From Coriobacteriia bacterium (GTDB lineage Bacteria > Actinomycetota > Coriobacteriia > Coriobacteriales > UBA8131), in NCBI GenBank assembly GCA_009784425.1, contig WRBR01000005.1:1-45701 (forward strand): DNA of 45,701 nucleotides, in the 5' to 3' direction. Shown here in pieces: positions 28,268-36,534 of the stretch; positions within the stretch are counted from its first letter, which is position 1, and every line of letters starts with the position of its first letter. The notes below the pieces were generated by a model that saw nothing but the letters and a program-made list of their open reading frames with translations, was not told the DNA's origin and did no database searches. The position numbers and the translations under genes were made by a program.

Positions 28268-28885
28268 TTTCTTGAGAAGGAGAGATTTCTGCCAGTTGGG
28301 GTTTTTGATGGTACGCAGGCATTGTCTGAGCTTGCCTCCCAAGACAGAGACCTTATCTTGTGTGATGTCATGATGCCCGGCATCAACGGGTGCACCTTGG
28401 TTGACATCATCCGCAAGTCTGATTCACAGATTCCCATACTCATGGCAACGGCAAGGAGCAGCTTTGCTGACAAGCAGCGGGCGTTTTCGGCGGGCAGCGA
28501 TGACTATATGGTAAAACCCATAGACCTCAACGAGCTTAAGTTGCGTGTTGCCGCGCTTCTGCGCCGCGCAAGCAAGATGAACAATCGCTCCATGACCATT
28601 GGCAATGCGCTGCTGGATCTTGACACGCTCACCGTGACCGAAGGAAGCAGCTCAGAGCAGCTTCCGCAAAAGGAGTTTTTGCTGCTCTTTAAGCTGTTGG
28701 CGTCACCGGGGAGAATATTTACCCGGCGAGACATCATGAACGACATTTGGGGCAGAGAGACCGATTCGGACGAGCGCACCGTGGACGTGCATATCAGAAG
28801 ACTCAGGGAGCGTTTTGAGGGCAGCCCGAGCTTTGAGATTATCACGGTGCGGGGGCTTGGGTACAAGGCAATGGTGTCCTCATGA
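28268..28885 (+). pseudogene. 5'-truncated OmpR-family response regulator lacking the receiver N-terminus
   Basis: Homology starts at FLEKERFLPVGVFDGTQALSEL and includes LILCDVMMPGING, MVKPIDLNEL and an intact winged helix (VDVHIRRLRERF...VRGLGYKAM). The expected first beta strand and DD/DE pair are absent. The ORF track extends to 28103 through unrelated sequence. Confidence 0.75.
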
Positions 28886-30042
28886 AAAACCGAGGCGCAA
28901 CAGGCGGTCAGGGAGAGAAGCCTGCAGGCACAAAGAGCAACAACCCAAGCAGGCGAGCCCCAACAAAGCATCATCTCCTGGGTTTTTATGCGATGTTTGT
29001 GTTGGGCATTGCCGTCATCTTGGTGGTGTCGTTATTCATTGGGGTCATTATCCTCTATCTGTTGTTTACCAGCGGACTCATTGAGCCGCAAAGAGGGAGC
29101 CCCTTTCCGGCTATCTTGATGATTGCGCTGCCGAGTATCCTTATCAGCTTGGTGCTTATCACCGGTTTTGGCAGAAATGCAATCAAACCTCTCAATGACT
29201 TGTCCAAGGGACTCAACGAGGTTGCATCAGGCAATTTCACTGTGCGGCTGAATGAGCAGACGCTGGGCCAGTATAGCGAGACGAGCCGTAATTTTAACCA
29301 GATGGCACGGGAGCTTGAGAGTATTGAGATGCTTCGCGAGGATTTCATTCTCAATGTGTCGCATGAATTCAAGACCCCTCTTTCAGCAATTCAAGGCTAT
29401 GCAACCTTGCTGCAAGACCCTGACTTGGGAGAGGCTGAGAAGGCGGAATATCTCGACGGTATTTTCAGTGCCACTCGCTCACTCTCAAACCTGTCGAGCA
29501 ACATCCTTGAGCTTTCTAATCTGGAGACCCAAGCCTCTGAGCTATCCAAAGAGGAATACTCACTGGATGAGCAGCTCAGGCAGGTCATTGTAATGCTCGA
29601 GCCCGCCTGTTCCAAGAAAGGGCTTGAGCTAGAGGTTGACCTGGACACTGTTGACATCATTGCCAATCAAGACCTGCTCGAAACAGTGTGGATCAACCTC
29701 TTAGGCAATGCCATAAAATTCACGGAAGAAGGAGGGAGTGTCACGGTGCGCATGCGGTGCCTTGATAAACAAACCGGAGCCGCCCGAGCAAGCTCTCCTG
29801 CCAGCAAGGTTGAAGTCAGCATTGCCGACACCGGCTGCGGCATAGAAGAAAAAGAACTCTCCCGCATCTTTGACAAGTTCTACCAAACAGACCAATCCCA
29901 CAAATCAGAAGGCAACGGCCTGGGCCTCGCCCTAGTAAACACAATAATTGCTAAACACAATGGCAGTATAGAGGTTCAGAGCACCCCTGGTAAAGGCTCC
30001 TGCTTCAGGGTTCATTTGTGTGCCATTTTATCGCCTGTGTGA
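28882..30042 (+). CDS. Sensor histidine kinase (HAMP, HisKA, HATPase_c)
   Basis: LNVSHEFKTPLSAIQGYATLL, WINLLGNAIKFTEEGGSV, IADTGCGIEEKELSRIFDKFYQ, GNGLGLALVNTIIAKHNGSIEV. 4-nt overlap with the upstream response regulator. Confidence 0.93.
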   Translation: MKNRGATGGQGEKPAGTKSNNPSRRAPTKHHLLGFYAMFVLGIAVILVVSLFIGVIILYLLFTSGLIEPQRGSPFPAILMIALPSILISLVLITGFGRNAIKPLNDLSKGLNEVASGNFTVRLNEQTLGQYSETSRNFNQMARELESIEMLREDFILNVSHEFKTPLSAIQGYATLLQDPDLGEAEKAEYLDGIFSATRSLSNLSSNILELSNLETQASELSKEEYSLDEQLRQVIVMLEPACSKKGLELEVDLDTVDIIANQDLLETVWINLLGNAIKFTEEGGSVTVRMRCLDKQTGAARASSPASKVEVSIADTGCGIEEKELSRIFDKFYQTDQSHKSEGNGLGLALVNTIIAKHNGSIEVQSTPGKGSCFRVHLCAILSPV

Positions 30043-30131
30043 CAAAATGTGACATATTTCTGCGGGTTTCTGCGGGTTTCTGCAGATTTCAACAATCAAT
30101 CTACCAGCAGTTAAGCGTGTTTTATCCCAAA

Positions 30132-30157
30132 ATTAGTGGCGGAGAGCCGGGGATTCG
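30132..30157. repeat. 26-bp direct repeat of the tRNA-Ser 3' end (att-like)
   Basis: ATTAGTGGCGGAGAGCCGGGGATTCG, identical to 30328-30353, which covers the tRNA-Ser 3' end. Confidence 0.9.
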
Positions 30158-30289
30158 CGTGTATTTGCTGCGCAAATCCACGTGGTCCTCGCTCAAGAGC
30201 TCGGACGTTTTTGCTACAAACGAGCCACTGGCTCGTTTGCTTAACGCAAAAACCCCTCTCGGGTTCGAATCCCAGCGAGTTCAACGAAT

Positions 30290-30330
30290 AATACCTTCAG
30301 AGACTTCTTTTAGAAGTCTCTGAAGGTATT
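30290..30330. terminator. Perfect 19-bp hairpin directly downstream of tRNA-Ser (minus strand)
   Basis: AATACCTTCAGAGACTTCT-TTT-AGAAGTCTCTGAAGGTATT. Confidence 0.6.
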
Positions 30331-30332
30331 AG

Positions 30333-30423
30333 TGGCGGAGAGCCGGGGATTCGAACCCCGGAACGGGTTTTGCCCGTTACTCGCTTAGCAGGCGAGCACC
30401 TTCGGCCTCTCGGTCAGCTCTCC
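30333..30423 (-). tRNA. tRNA-Ser (anticodon GCT), CCA encoded
   Basis: Reverse complement GGAGAGCTGACCGAGAGGCCGAAGGTGCTCGCCTGCTAAGCGAGTAACGGGCAAAACCCGTTCCGGGGTTCGAATCCCCGGCTCTCCGCCA. 7-bp acceptor stem, anticodon loop CTGCTAA, long variable arm, TTCGAAT T-loop. Confidence 0.97.
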
Positions 30424-30480
30424 ACCTCGTAACGCGCTTTGAAGACGCGCAGCGCCTAATGATACAGCAAATCCTTCTTA

Positions 30481-30547
30481 TGAGACAGGGGGACAGTTCT
30501 TCTGTCTCGCCGGGTCAGAAGACAGAAGAACTGCCCCCCCTGCCTCA
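30481..30547. repeat. GGGGAC-family imperfect palindrome
   Basis: TGAGACAGGGGGACAGTTCTTCTGTCT (30481-30507) / AGACAGAAGAACTGCCCCCCCTGCCTCA (30520-30547). Confidence 0.85.
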
Positions 30548-30561
30548 AGGCTATTCATCAG

Positions 30562-31131
30562 TCACTCTTTCTTTCGTTTATCTCGCTTAATGGTGTGTTT
30601 TATTCTCATAACAGCAAAATTAACTTCGATTGTAGTTTCATCACCAGATACTTCCAAAGCGTTGTCATCTAAGACTTCGGCAAGTATTTCACCACTTCTT
30701 TTCATCAGTGATTTTTGCTGGTCTTCTTTTTCAATATCTGGTAGCTTGCTTATCGTTCTGGATAGCTCACGAATTTTTGCGAATGTTTCCACAATAGCTA
30801 TTGTTGTTTGGGTAGCGCTAGGGCTTTTGAGAATTGTGGCAAGCATATACAAGCCTTTTTCAGTAAAGGCCGTTGGCGAGACAGTTGAGTGCTTTATTGT
30901 GATGAAGCGGTCGAATTTTTCGACCAGTTCAGTTTTATCCTTATTTGTTAGCGTTATTAAATAACCAGGAGGAAATTTATCAGGGTTATTCTTTACGGCT
31001 TCGTTGATGCGCTTAGTTTCAACTCCATAAAGCTTTGCCACATCCCTATCAATGAGAACCTGCTGGTTGCGAATTACAAGAACAAAGTCACTTACTTCGG
31101 GCAGTCCTTTTGTGCTAGCCACGCTAAACAC
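30562..31131 (-). CDS. ORF6N (KilA-N-associated) domain protein
   Basis: VLVIRNQQVLIDRDVAKLYGVETKRINEAVKNNPDKFPPGYLITLT...AFTEKGLYMLATILKSPSATQTTIAIVETFAKIREL is a typical ORF6N domain. Confidence 0.88.
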   Translation of the reverse strand: MFSVASTKGLPEVSDFVLVIRNQQVLIDRDVAKLYGVETKRINEAVKNNPDKFPPGYLITLTNKDKTELVEKFDRFITIKHSTVSPTAFTEKGLYMLATILKSPSATQTTIAIVETFAKIRELSRTISKLPDIEKEDQQKSLMKRSGEILAEVLDDNALEVSGDETTIEVNFAVMRIKHTIKRDKRKKE

Positions 31132-31342
31132 TCCTTATTCATCATTACTAAAGAAACATCTGGCCACCATGAAAATCGAATAGCAATTCCTAGACATCTG
31201 TGCTTGTTGCTGAATAATCACTACTACCAAAACAGTATACTACTAGAATACTAACATTGCTGTCAAAATCAATATATTAATGCTAATGTTTCCTAATACG
31301 AAGTATTTCTCTCCTTACATCCCAAAGCTTTGTTCCATGCTG

Positions 31343-31371
31343 TTGACTAGAGAGAGAATAAGGTCTACAAT
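31343..31371 (+). promoter_or_regulatory. Candidate sigma70-type promoter for modA
   Basis: TTGACT (31343-31348), 17-nt spacer, TACAAT (31366-31371), ~60 nt upstream of the modA start. Confidence 0.6.
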
Positions 31372-31433
31372 ATCAATTATGCGCAGCCAGGAATATATGC
31401 AAGCGAGGCTAATAACAAGAAGGAGAGAAGCAA

Positions 31434-32330
31434 ATGTTCCAGACTAAAAACGAAAACAAGAATAGGCTGAGCAAGGTTGTAGCCCTGCTGCTGAGCCTCA
31501 TGTTGGTAGCTTCTGCTGCTCTAGTATTGGGAGCGTGCAATGGTCAGGCTCAGAGTGAATCCAGCAACAACTCCAACGGTGCCCAAGTTGAACAAGAAGC
31601 TGTTCAGCTGCAGATATTTGCGGCCAACTCTCTTGAAAGGGCGCTTCCAGAGGTACAAGCGCTTTACACTGAGCAAAACCCCCACGTGACTTTCAAGGAC
31701 ACGCAATTCAAGGGATCCGGTGACCTGGTAACCGAGCTGCAGGGTGGCGCTCCGGCAGATATACTGATAACTGCCTCCGCTTCTACCATGAACACGGCAG
31801 TTGAGAACGGCTCCATTGATGAAGCTACTCGCATCGACCTATTTGCCAATGACTTAATCGTCGTCAAGCAAGAGGGTTCCAATGTCAACGCTTCTTCTCT
31901 TGCAGACGTCAACAGCAGCGCAATCACCAAGGTGGCTATCGGCGATGCCGACGCTGTTCCGGCCGGCGCCTATGCCAATCAAAGCCTCTTTACCGTAGGG
32001 CTTTACTCGGATGAGTCCGGCAAGGGTGGCACTTATACTCAGGGCTTTGATGCCAAGGTCATCATTCAATCCAGTGTAGGCAACGTAGCCAAAACGGTTT
32101 CCACCGGCGACGTGCAGATTGGTTTTGTCTACAGCAGCGATCTCTACCGCTATGACGGAATCGAGCAACTCTTTGTGGTGCCGAGTAACACCCATAAGCC
32201 TATCGTTTATCCGGGCGCTGTAGTGGCCAACTCAGCAAACGCCAACGAGGCTGCCAAATTCCTGGACTTTTGCCTAAACAATCCCGAGGCACTTAAGATT
32301 TGGGCGCAATACGGATTTGAGCTCATCTAA
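31434..32330 (+). CDS. modA: Molybdate ABC transporter substrate-binding lipoprotein
   Basis: Lipobox LGAC; LQIFAANSLERALPEVQALY, FKGSGDLVTELQGGAPADILITAS, PAGAYANQSL, AAKFLDFCLNNPEALKIWAQYGFE. Confidence 0.93.
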   Translation: MFQTKNENKNRLSKVVALLLSLMLVASAALVLGACNGQAQSESSNNSNGAQVEQEAVQLQIFAANSLERALPEVQALYTEQNPHVTFKDTQFKGSGDLVTELQGGAPADILITASASTMNTAVENGSIDEATRIDLFANDLIVVKQEGSNVNASSLADVNSSAITKVAIGDADAVPAGAYANQSLFTVGLYSDESGKGGTYTQGFDAKVIIQSSVGNVAKTVSTGDVQIGFVYSSDLYRYDGIEQLFVVPSNTHKPIVYPGAVVANSANANEAAKFLDFCLNNPEALKIWAQYGFELI

Positions 32331-32334
32331 AGTG

Positions 32335-32420
32335 ACACCGATTAAAGTCTGAGGCTTAAAGCCTTTCTCACTTTTCCTGTCTCAGATACCGCTTCTGAGC
32401 CTCAGGCAATTAATCGGTGT
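32335..32420. other. Structured intergenic element between modA and modB
   Basis: ACACCGATTAA (32335-32345) / TTAATCGGTGT (32410-32420), perfect 11 bp, and nested CTGAGGC (32349-32355) / GCCTCAG (32399-32405). Confidence 0.7.
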
Positions 32421-32433
32421 TGCTTTCCACTTC

Positions 32434-32502
32434 CGTCATTGCGGCCCCCGAGCCGCAATCTTGAACTCGCTAGCAAGATTGCGGGTCAAGCCCAGAGTGA
32501 CG
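32434..32502. repeat. GATTGCGG-type palindromic repeat (copy 2)
   Basis: CGTCATTGCGGCCCCCGAGCCGCAATCTTGAACTCGCTAGCAAGATTGCGGGTCAAGCCCAGAGTGACG; termini CGTCA/TGACG. Confidence 0.75.
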
Positions 32503-32559
32503 TTGGGGGACGCAATAACGGCAGCTCGGACTACGCGAACAGAGGTATAATACTCAACT

Positions 32560-33939
32560 ATGAATAATAGCCCCAAACGATTCGTGCTCGTAGTGATGGT
32601 GCTCATCCTTGTGCTGGGCACCATGTTTGCGCTTCCCTTGCTGGCTCAAGCTAACGAGCAGGTGAGCATAGATGCTCAGGGAACAGCTGCAGGTTCAGAG
32701 GGCGCCAGCTTTGGCATCGATGATTTTGCCCGCAACAACAAGGGGAGCGCTCGCACCTACGAGGGCAGGGATGTTGGTTACCGTTATCCTATGGCAGGTG
32801 CCAGCGCCTTTGCCGCCCTGGTGCTTGAAGACAAGCTGGTCATCTTCATTCCAGAAGAGGTGCAGGCCACTCTAGGCCTGGATTTTACCAACAACAAAGC
32901 AGCTCAAGAGCAGTTTGTCACCCTCCTCAAAGCACTCGATGCCCATAATGCCCGCGGTGGCATAACTCTTGAGCAGCTGAATCTACCGGTGGTCTTTACC
33001 AACGCAGAGAGCATTCAACACGCGGGAAGCATCATCACCTTTGGCGTTGAAGTTGAGCCGGGATATTACTATGTGGTTCTCACGGCTGACCCAAGCGCAG
33101 CAACCACGCCGGACACCAGTAAGCTGATTTCCTTTATGGCCACTGGCACTATTGTGGCAAGTGAAAACCTGGTAATCACCCCCGCGCCCAAAGGCCTGGA
33201 GGCTTTCAAGGAGTTCCTGACTCACATGGATTACCGCCCCTTCTGGGTGTCAATGAGAACAGCACTCACTGCGCTGGTATTTGTCTTTATTCTGGGCTTG
33301 GCAGCAGCACGGCTGACCCTCAGGGTCTCCAATAACGTCAAAGATCTCCTTGATGCAATCTTTACCATTCCTTTGGTGTTGCCTCCCACGGTCATAGGTT
33401 TTCTGCTCTTGGTGACCTTTGGTAACTCCACCGCCTTTGGGCGCTGGCTCATCGATAACGGAATTGAGGTGGTGTTCTCCTGGCCGGCAGCTGTGATTGC
33501 TGCCACTGTGGTAGCTTTCCCCCTCATGTATCGAACCGTCCGCGGCGCCTTTGAGGCGCAGGATCCGGAAATGCTCGACGTTGCCCGCACTCTGGGCTGG
33601 AAGGAGTCACGCATCTTCTTCCGTCTGATGTTGCCGCTTGCGTGGCCCTCCATCGCAGCAGGCACGGTGCTCTCCTTTGCCAGAGCCTTGGGTGAGTTTG
33701 GCGCCACTTTATTTGTGGCAGGCAACTTTGCCGGAGTCACCCAAACCATGCCGCTCGCCATCTACTTTGAATGGATGGGAGGCCGCAGCGATGCCGCGGT
33801 CTTTTGGGTTGTGGTAGTCATCATCATCTCGTTCATCGTCATCTTCTTCATCAATCTTTACGCACGCCACACCCAAAAGTTCCGCATGGGCACGGCAAAG
33901 GAAGAAGATAAGGGAGAAGGGATCTATCGTTTTGAATGA
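32560..33939 (+). CDS. modB: Molybdate ABC transporter permease with a ~220-aa N-terminal extracytoplasmic extension
   Basis: C-terminal half is ModB (TIPLVLPPTVIGFLLLVTFG, FEAQDPEMLDVARTLGWKESRIFFRLMLPLAWPSIAAGTVLSFARALGEFGATLFVAGNFAGVTQTMPLAIYF). The N-terminal half is a signal-anchor plus soluble region. Confidence 0.9.
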   Translation: MNNSPKRFVLVVMVLILVLGTMFALPLLAQANEQVSIDAQGTAAGSEGASFGIDDFARNNKGSARTYEGRDVGYRYPMAGASAFAALVLEDKLVIFIPEEVQATLGLDFTNNKAAQEQFVTLLKALDAHNARGGITLEQLNLPVVFTNAESIQHAGSIITFGVEVEPGYYYVVLTADPSAATTPDTSKLISFMATGTIVASENLVITPAPKGLEAFKEFLTHMDYRPFWVSMRTALTALVFVFILGLAAARLTLRVSNNVKDLLDAIFTIPLVLPPTVIGFLLLVTFGNSTAFGRWLIDNGIEVVFSWPAAVIAATVVAFPLMYRTVRGAFEAQDPEMLDVARTLGWKESRIFFRLMLPLAWPSIAAGTVLSFARALGEFGATLFVAGNFAGVTQTMPLAIYFEWMGGRSDAAVFWVVVVIIISFIVIFFINLYARHTQKFRMGTAKEEDKGEGIYRFE

Positions 33940-33942
33940 AAC

Positions 33943-33970
33943 CGTCATTGCAAGCTTGACCCGCAATCTT
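33943..33970. repeat. GATTGCGG-type repeat, partial copy 3
   Basis: CGTCATTGCAAGCTTGACCCGCAATCTT; reverse complement shares AGATTGCGGGTCAAGC with copy 2. Confidence 0.6.
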
Positions 33971-33990
33971 TTGGGACAGCAGGGAGTAAG

Positions 33991-35040
33991 TTGAGCATAG
34001 AAGTTGACATAAAAAAAGAGTTTGCTGACTTCAGCCTGCATGTCTCTTTTACCGCAGACGATGAGACCTTGGGCTTTCTCGGAGCTTCCGGCTGCGGCAA
34101 GAGCCTGACCCTGCGTTCAATTGCCGGCCTGGTTACCCCGGACGAGGGGCGCATTGTTGTGAACGGGGAGGTCTTCTTTGACTCTGCTCAAAAGATTGAC
34201 CTCAAGCCTCAGCAGCGCAAGACCGCACTGCTCTTCCAAGACTACAAGCTCTTTCCCAATCTCACCGTAGCAGGCAACATAGCCGCGGGCATGCCGAGCC
34301 ACCTGAGCAAAGAAGAGATTCATCAGCGAGTCAAACATCAACTGGAGAGATTCAAGCTCAAGGGCTACGGCTCGCGTTATCCGGTAAGACTTTCCGGAGG
34401 CCAGCAACAGCGCGTTGCCCTGGCAAGGATGCTGGCTGCCGAGCCGGGCATCCTCATGCTTGACGAGCCTTTCTCCGCCTTGGACGCACACCTCAAGAGC
34501 GACCTAGAAGAAGACCTCATAGAACTGTTTGAGCGCTTTGAGGGCACGGTGCTGTATGTTTCCCACGATGTTGACGAGGCCTTCCGTTTCTGTGACCGCA
34601 TAGCCGTATTTGATGAAGGCAGGATCGCACAGGTATCTACGGCATCTGAGCTTGTGTCAGCTCCTGAAAGCCTGGCAAGTCTCAAGGTGTCCGGAGTTAA
34701 AAACATCAGCGCAGCCAAAAAAATCGATGAGCATCACGTTGAGGCAGTGGACTGGGGTATCACCCTCACAACAAAAGAGGCGGTGCCCAATGATGCAAAA
34801 TGGCTGGCGATTAGAGGCAACTACATCAGGCTCGCCTTACCAAACGAAACAGAAAACTGCTTTGAGTTCACCGTACGCCTAACCACCGACTCGCGCTTCA
34901 AGCGCACGGCAGCCCTCGACCCCAGCGGCATCCGCTGGAACGCCGACAAGCTCTCACTCACTCCAGAGCAACTCCCCGAAAAAGGCAAAAAACTCCGCCT
35001 ACACTTTCCCCCACAACACATCTACGTAGTTGAGAATTAA
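33991..35040 (+). CDS. modC: Molybdate ABC transporter ATP-binding protein
   Basis: GFLGASGCGKSLTLRSIAGL (Walker A), LSGGQQQRVALARMLAAEPGILMLDEPFSALD, C-terminal TOBE-like region; TTG start, in modABC order. Confidence 0.92.
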   Translation: MSIEVDIKKEFADFSLHVSFTADDETLGFLGASGCGKSLTLRSIAGLVTPDEGRIVVNGEVFFDSAQKIDLKPQQRKTALLFQDYKLFPNLTVAGNIAAGMPSHLSKEEIHQRVKHQLERFKLKGYGSRYPVRLSGGQQQRVALARMLAAEPGILMLDEPFSALDAHLKSDLEEDLIELFERFEGTVLYVSHDVDEAFRFCDRIAVFDEGRIAQVSTASELVSAPESLASLKVSGVKNISAAKKIDEHHVEAVDWGITLTTKEAVPNDAKWLAIRGNYIRLALPNETENCFEFTVRLTTDSRFKRTAALDPSGIRWNADKLSLTPEQLPEKGKKLRLHFPPQHIYVVEN

Positions 35041-35146
35041 CAGAAAAAGTGGCATAAACACTCAGGTGACACCTCCAGTGCTTGAAAAAATAGTCAATAA
35101 CATATAAAATGCTAGCTGTAAGAGGCGAAAAAGCATTGGAAACTAT

Positions 35147-35437
35147 ATGTTAAAGGACGATATTGAGCGCTCAGCAAAGGTTCTGGGCGAAAACATCAGC
35201 ACGTGGCGCAAACTACTTGGCCTCAGGGCAGAGCAGGTGGCTGAGCGCGCGGGTATTTCACTCGCCACGTATTCCAAGATTGAAAACGGCCATCAGGGTG
35301 TTTCGCTGTCAAAATTCCTGGCTGTGCTCAGGGCGCTGGGCTTGCTGCAAAAGATTGAAGACGCAATCGATCCCTATGAGTCAGACCTCGGCAGAGCCCG
35401 CGCTGACCTTCTTCTCCCCAAGCGGGTAAGGCGATGA
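35147..35437 (+). CDS. XRE-family HTH regulator (HipB-like antitoxin)
   Basis: LGENISTWRKLLGLRAEQVAERAGISLATYSKIENGHQGVSLSKFLAVLRAL; 4-nt overlap with hipA-like gene. Confidence 0.9.
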   Translation: MLKDDIERSAKVLGENISTWRKLLGLRAEQVAERAGISLATYSKIENGHQGVSLSKFLAVLRALGLLQKIEDAIDPYESDLGRARADLLLPKRVRR

Positions 35438-36516
35438 CAACTATTTACGTGTATACCGGGGAAATTGCGGCAGAGCGCAATAACAGTTGGCCCGCCTCGC
35501 AGGCGATAGGACTTGCCTACGTTAACCAGCGACGAGGTCGCCTTGCCACAACGTTTGCTTACGACCCAGATTACCTGGCACACCCCAGCTCGTGCGCCAT
35601 TGACCCAGAGCTGCCCCTGCAAGCCGGCAACTGGCCGGTGCTACACGAGCTTCCGGGAGCCTTGATGGACTCAACTCCCGACAGGTGGGGAAGAAACCTG
35701 ATAAACAAGCGCTATCCTGGGAAAAAACTCAATAGTCTTGATTACCTGCTGGGCGTGAGTGATGTCACCCGCCAGGGCGCTCTGCGCTTTAAGACAGAAA
35801 AAGAGGGAGCTTACCAATATCCGGACGCCAGGGTTCCAAAACTGGTGGCTTTACCAGAATTGCTGAGTGCCGCAGAGAGCATCGACAGCCCGCGTAAAGG
35901 CAGCGAAGCCATCAAGTTTCTACTTGAAGCAGGCTCTGGGTCTTTGGGCGGCGCGCGACCTAAGGCTGTCATTGATAAAAACGGTGAGCTCTATTTGGCA
36001 AAGTTTCCTCATAACAATGATCAAGAGGATGTGGTTACGGCTGAATACCAGGCGTTGCAAGGAGCTAAAAAGAAGGGGATGGATGTTCCTGACTGCGAGC
36101 TGGTAAAGGTGGCAGACAAGAAAGTACTGCTAACTAAGCGTTTTGACCGCAGAGTCAACGCTGGAGAAACTGAGCGCTTGCTGTATATCAGTGCCATGAC
36201 TGCCCTCGGCGCAATAGATGGTGAGCAACGAGACTACCTGGAGATAATTGATTTTATTACCAAACACGGCTCAAGACCCAAGCAAGATATTGCTGAGCTG
36301 CTGAGGAGAATCAGGTACACCATCGAAATCAACAACACCGACGATCACTTGAGGAACCACGGCTTTTTGTACGAGAAAGGCGGGTGGTGCCTGTCTCCCT
36401 TGTTTGATGTAAACCCAAACAATAACAAGCGAGAATCAAGACAAACCTCACTAGGCGGCCACACTGATTCAGCTGGCAGCATGCAAGTGCTTGAACAGCT
36501 AGAGAGCCAGTACTAA
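35434..36516 (+). CDS. HipA-family Ser/Thr kinase toxin, apparently C-terminally shortened
   Basis: LPGALMDSTPDRWGRNLI, SGSLGGARPKAVIDKNG, YLAKFPH, NNTDDHLRNHGFLYEKGGWCLSPLFDVNPN. Ends ~30 aa after the DVNPN motif. Confidence 0.88.
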   Translation: MTTIYVYTGEIAAERNNSWPASQAIGLAYVNQRRGRLATTFAYDPDYLAHPSSCAIDPELPLQAGNWPVLHELPGALMDSTPDRWGRNLINKRYPGKKLNSLDYLLGVSDVTRQGALRFKTEKEGAYQYPDARVPKLVALPELLSAAESIDSPRKGSEAIKFLLEAGSGSLGGARPKAVIDKNGELYLAKFPHNNDQEDVVTAEYQALQGAKKKGMDVPDCELVKVADKKVLLTKRFDRRVNAGETERLLYISAMTALGAIDGEQRDYLEIIDFITKHGSRPKQDIAELLRRIRYTIEINNTDDHLRNHGFLYEKGGWCLSPLFDVNPNNNKRESRQTSLGGHTDSAGSMQVLEQLESQY

Positions 36517-36534
36517 CCCTAGGACACAAGTCAA

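Noticed and set aside
30189-30279. Possible second tRNA in the spacer next to tRNA-Ser (GGGTTCGAATCCC, CTCGCT/AGCGAG)
   Set aside because: No acceptable anticodon loop: the central hairpin leaves loop CCACTGG without U33, and the D arm is not convincing. At most a decayed tRNA.
30018-30323. 101-aa plus-strand ORF overlapping the kinase end and tRNA-adjacent repeat
   Set aside because: No recognisable domain; passes through the att-like repeat and hairpins; starts inside the histidine kinase gene.
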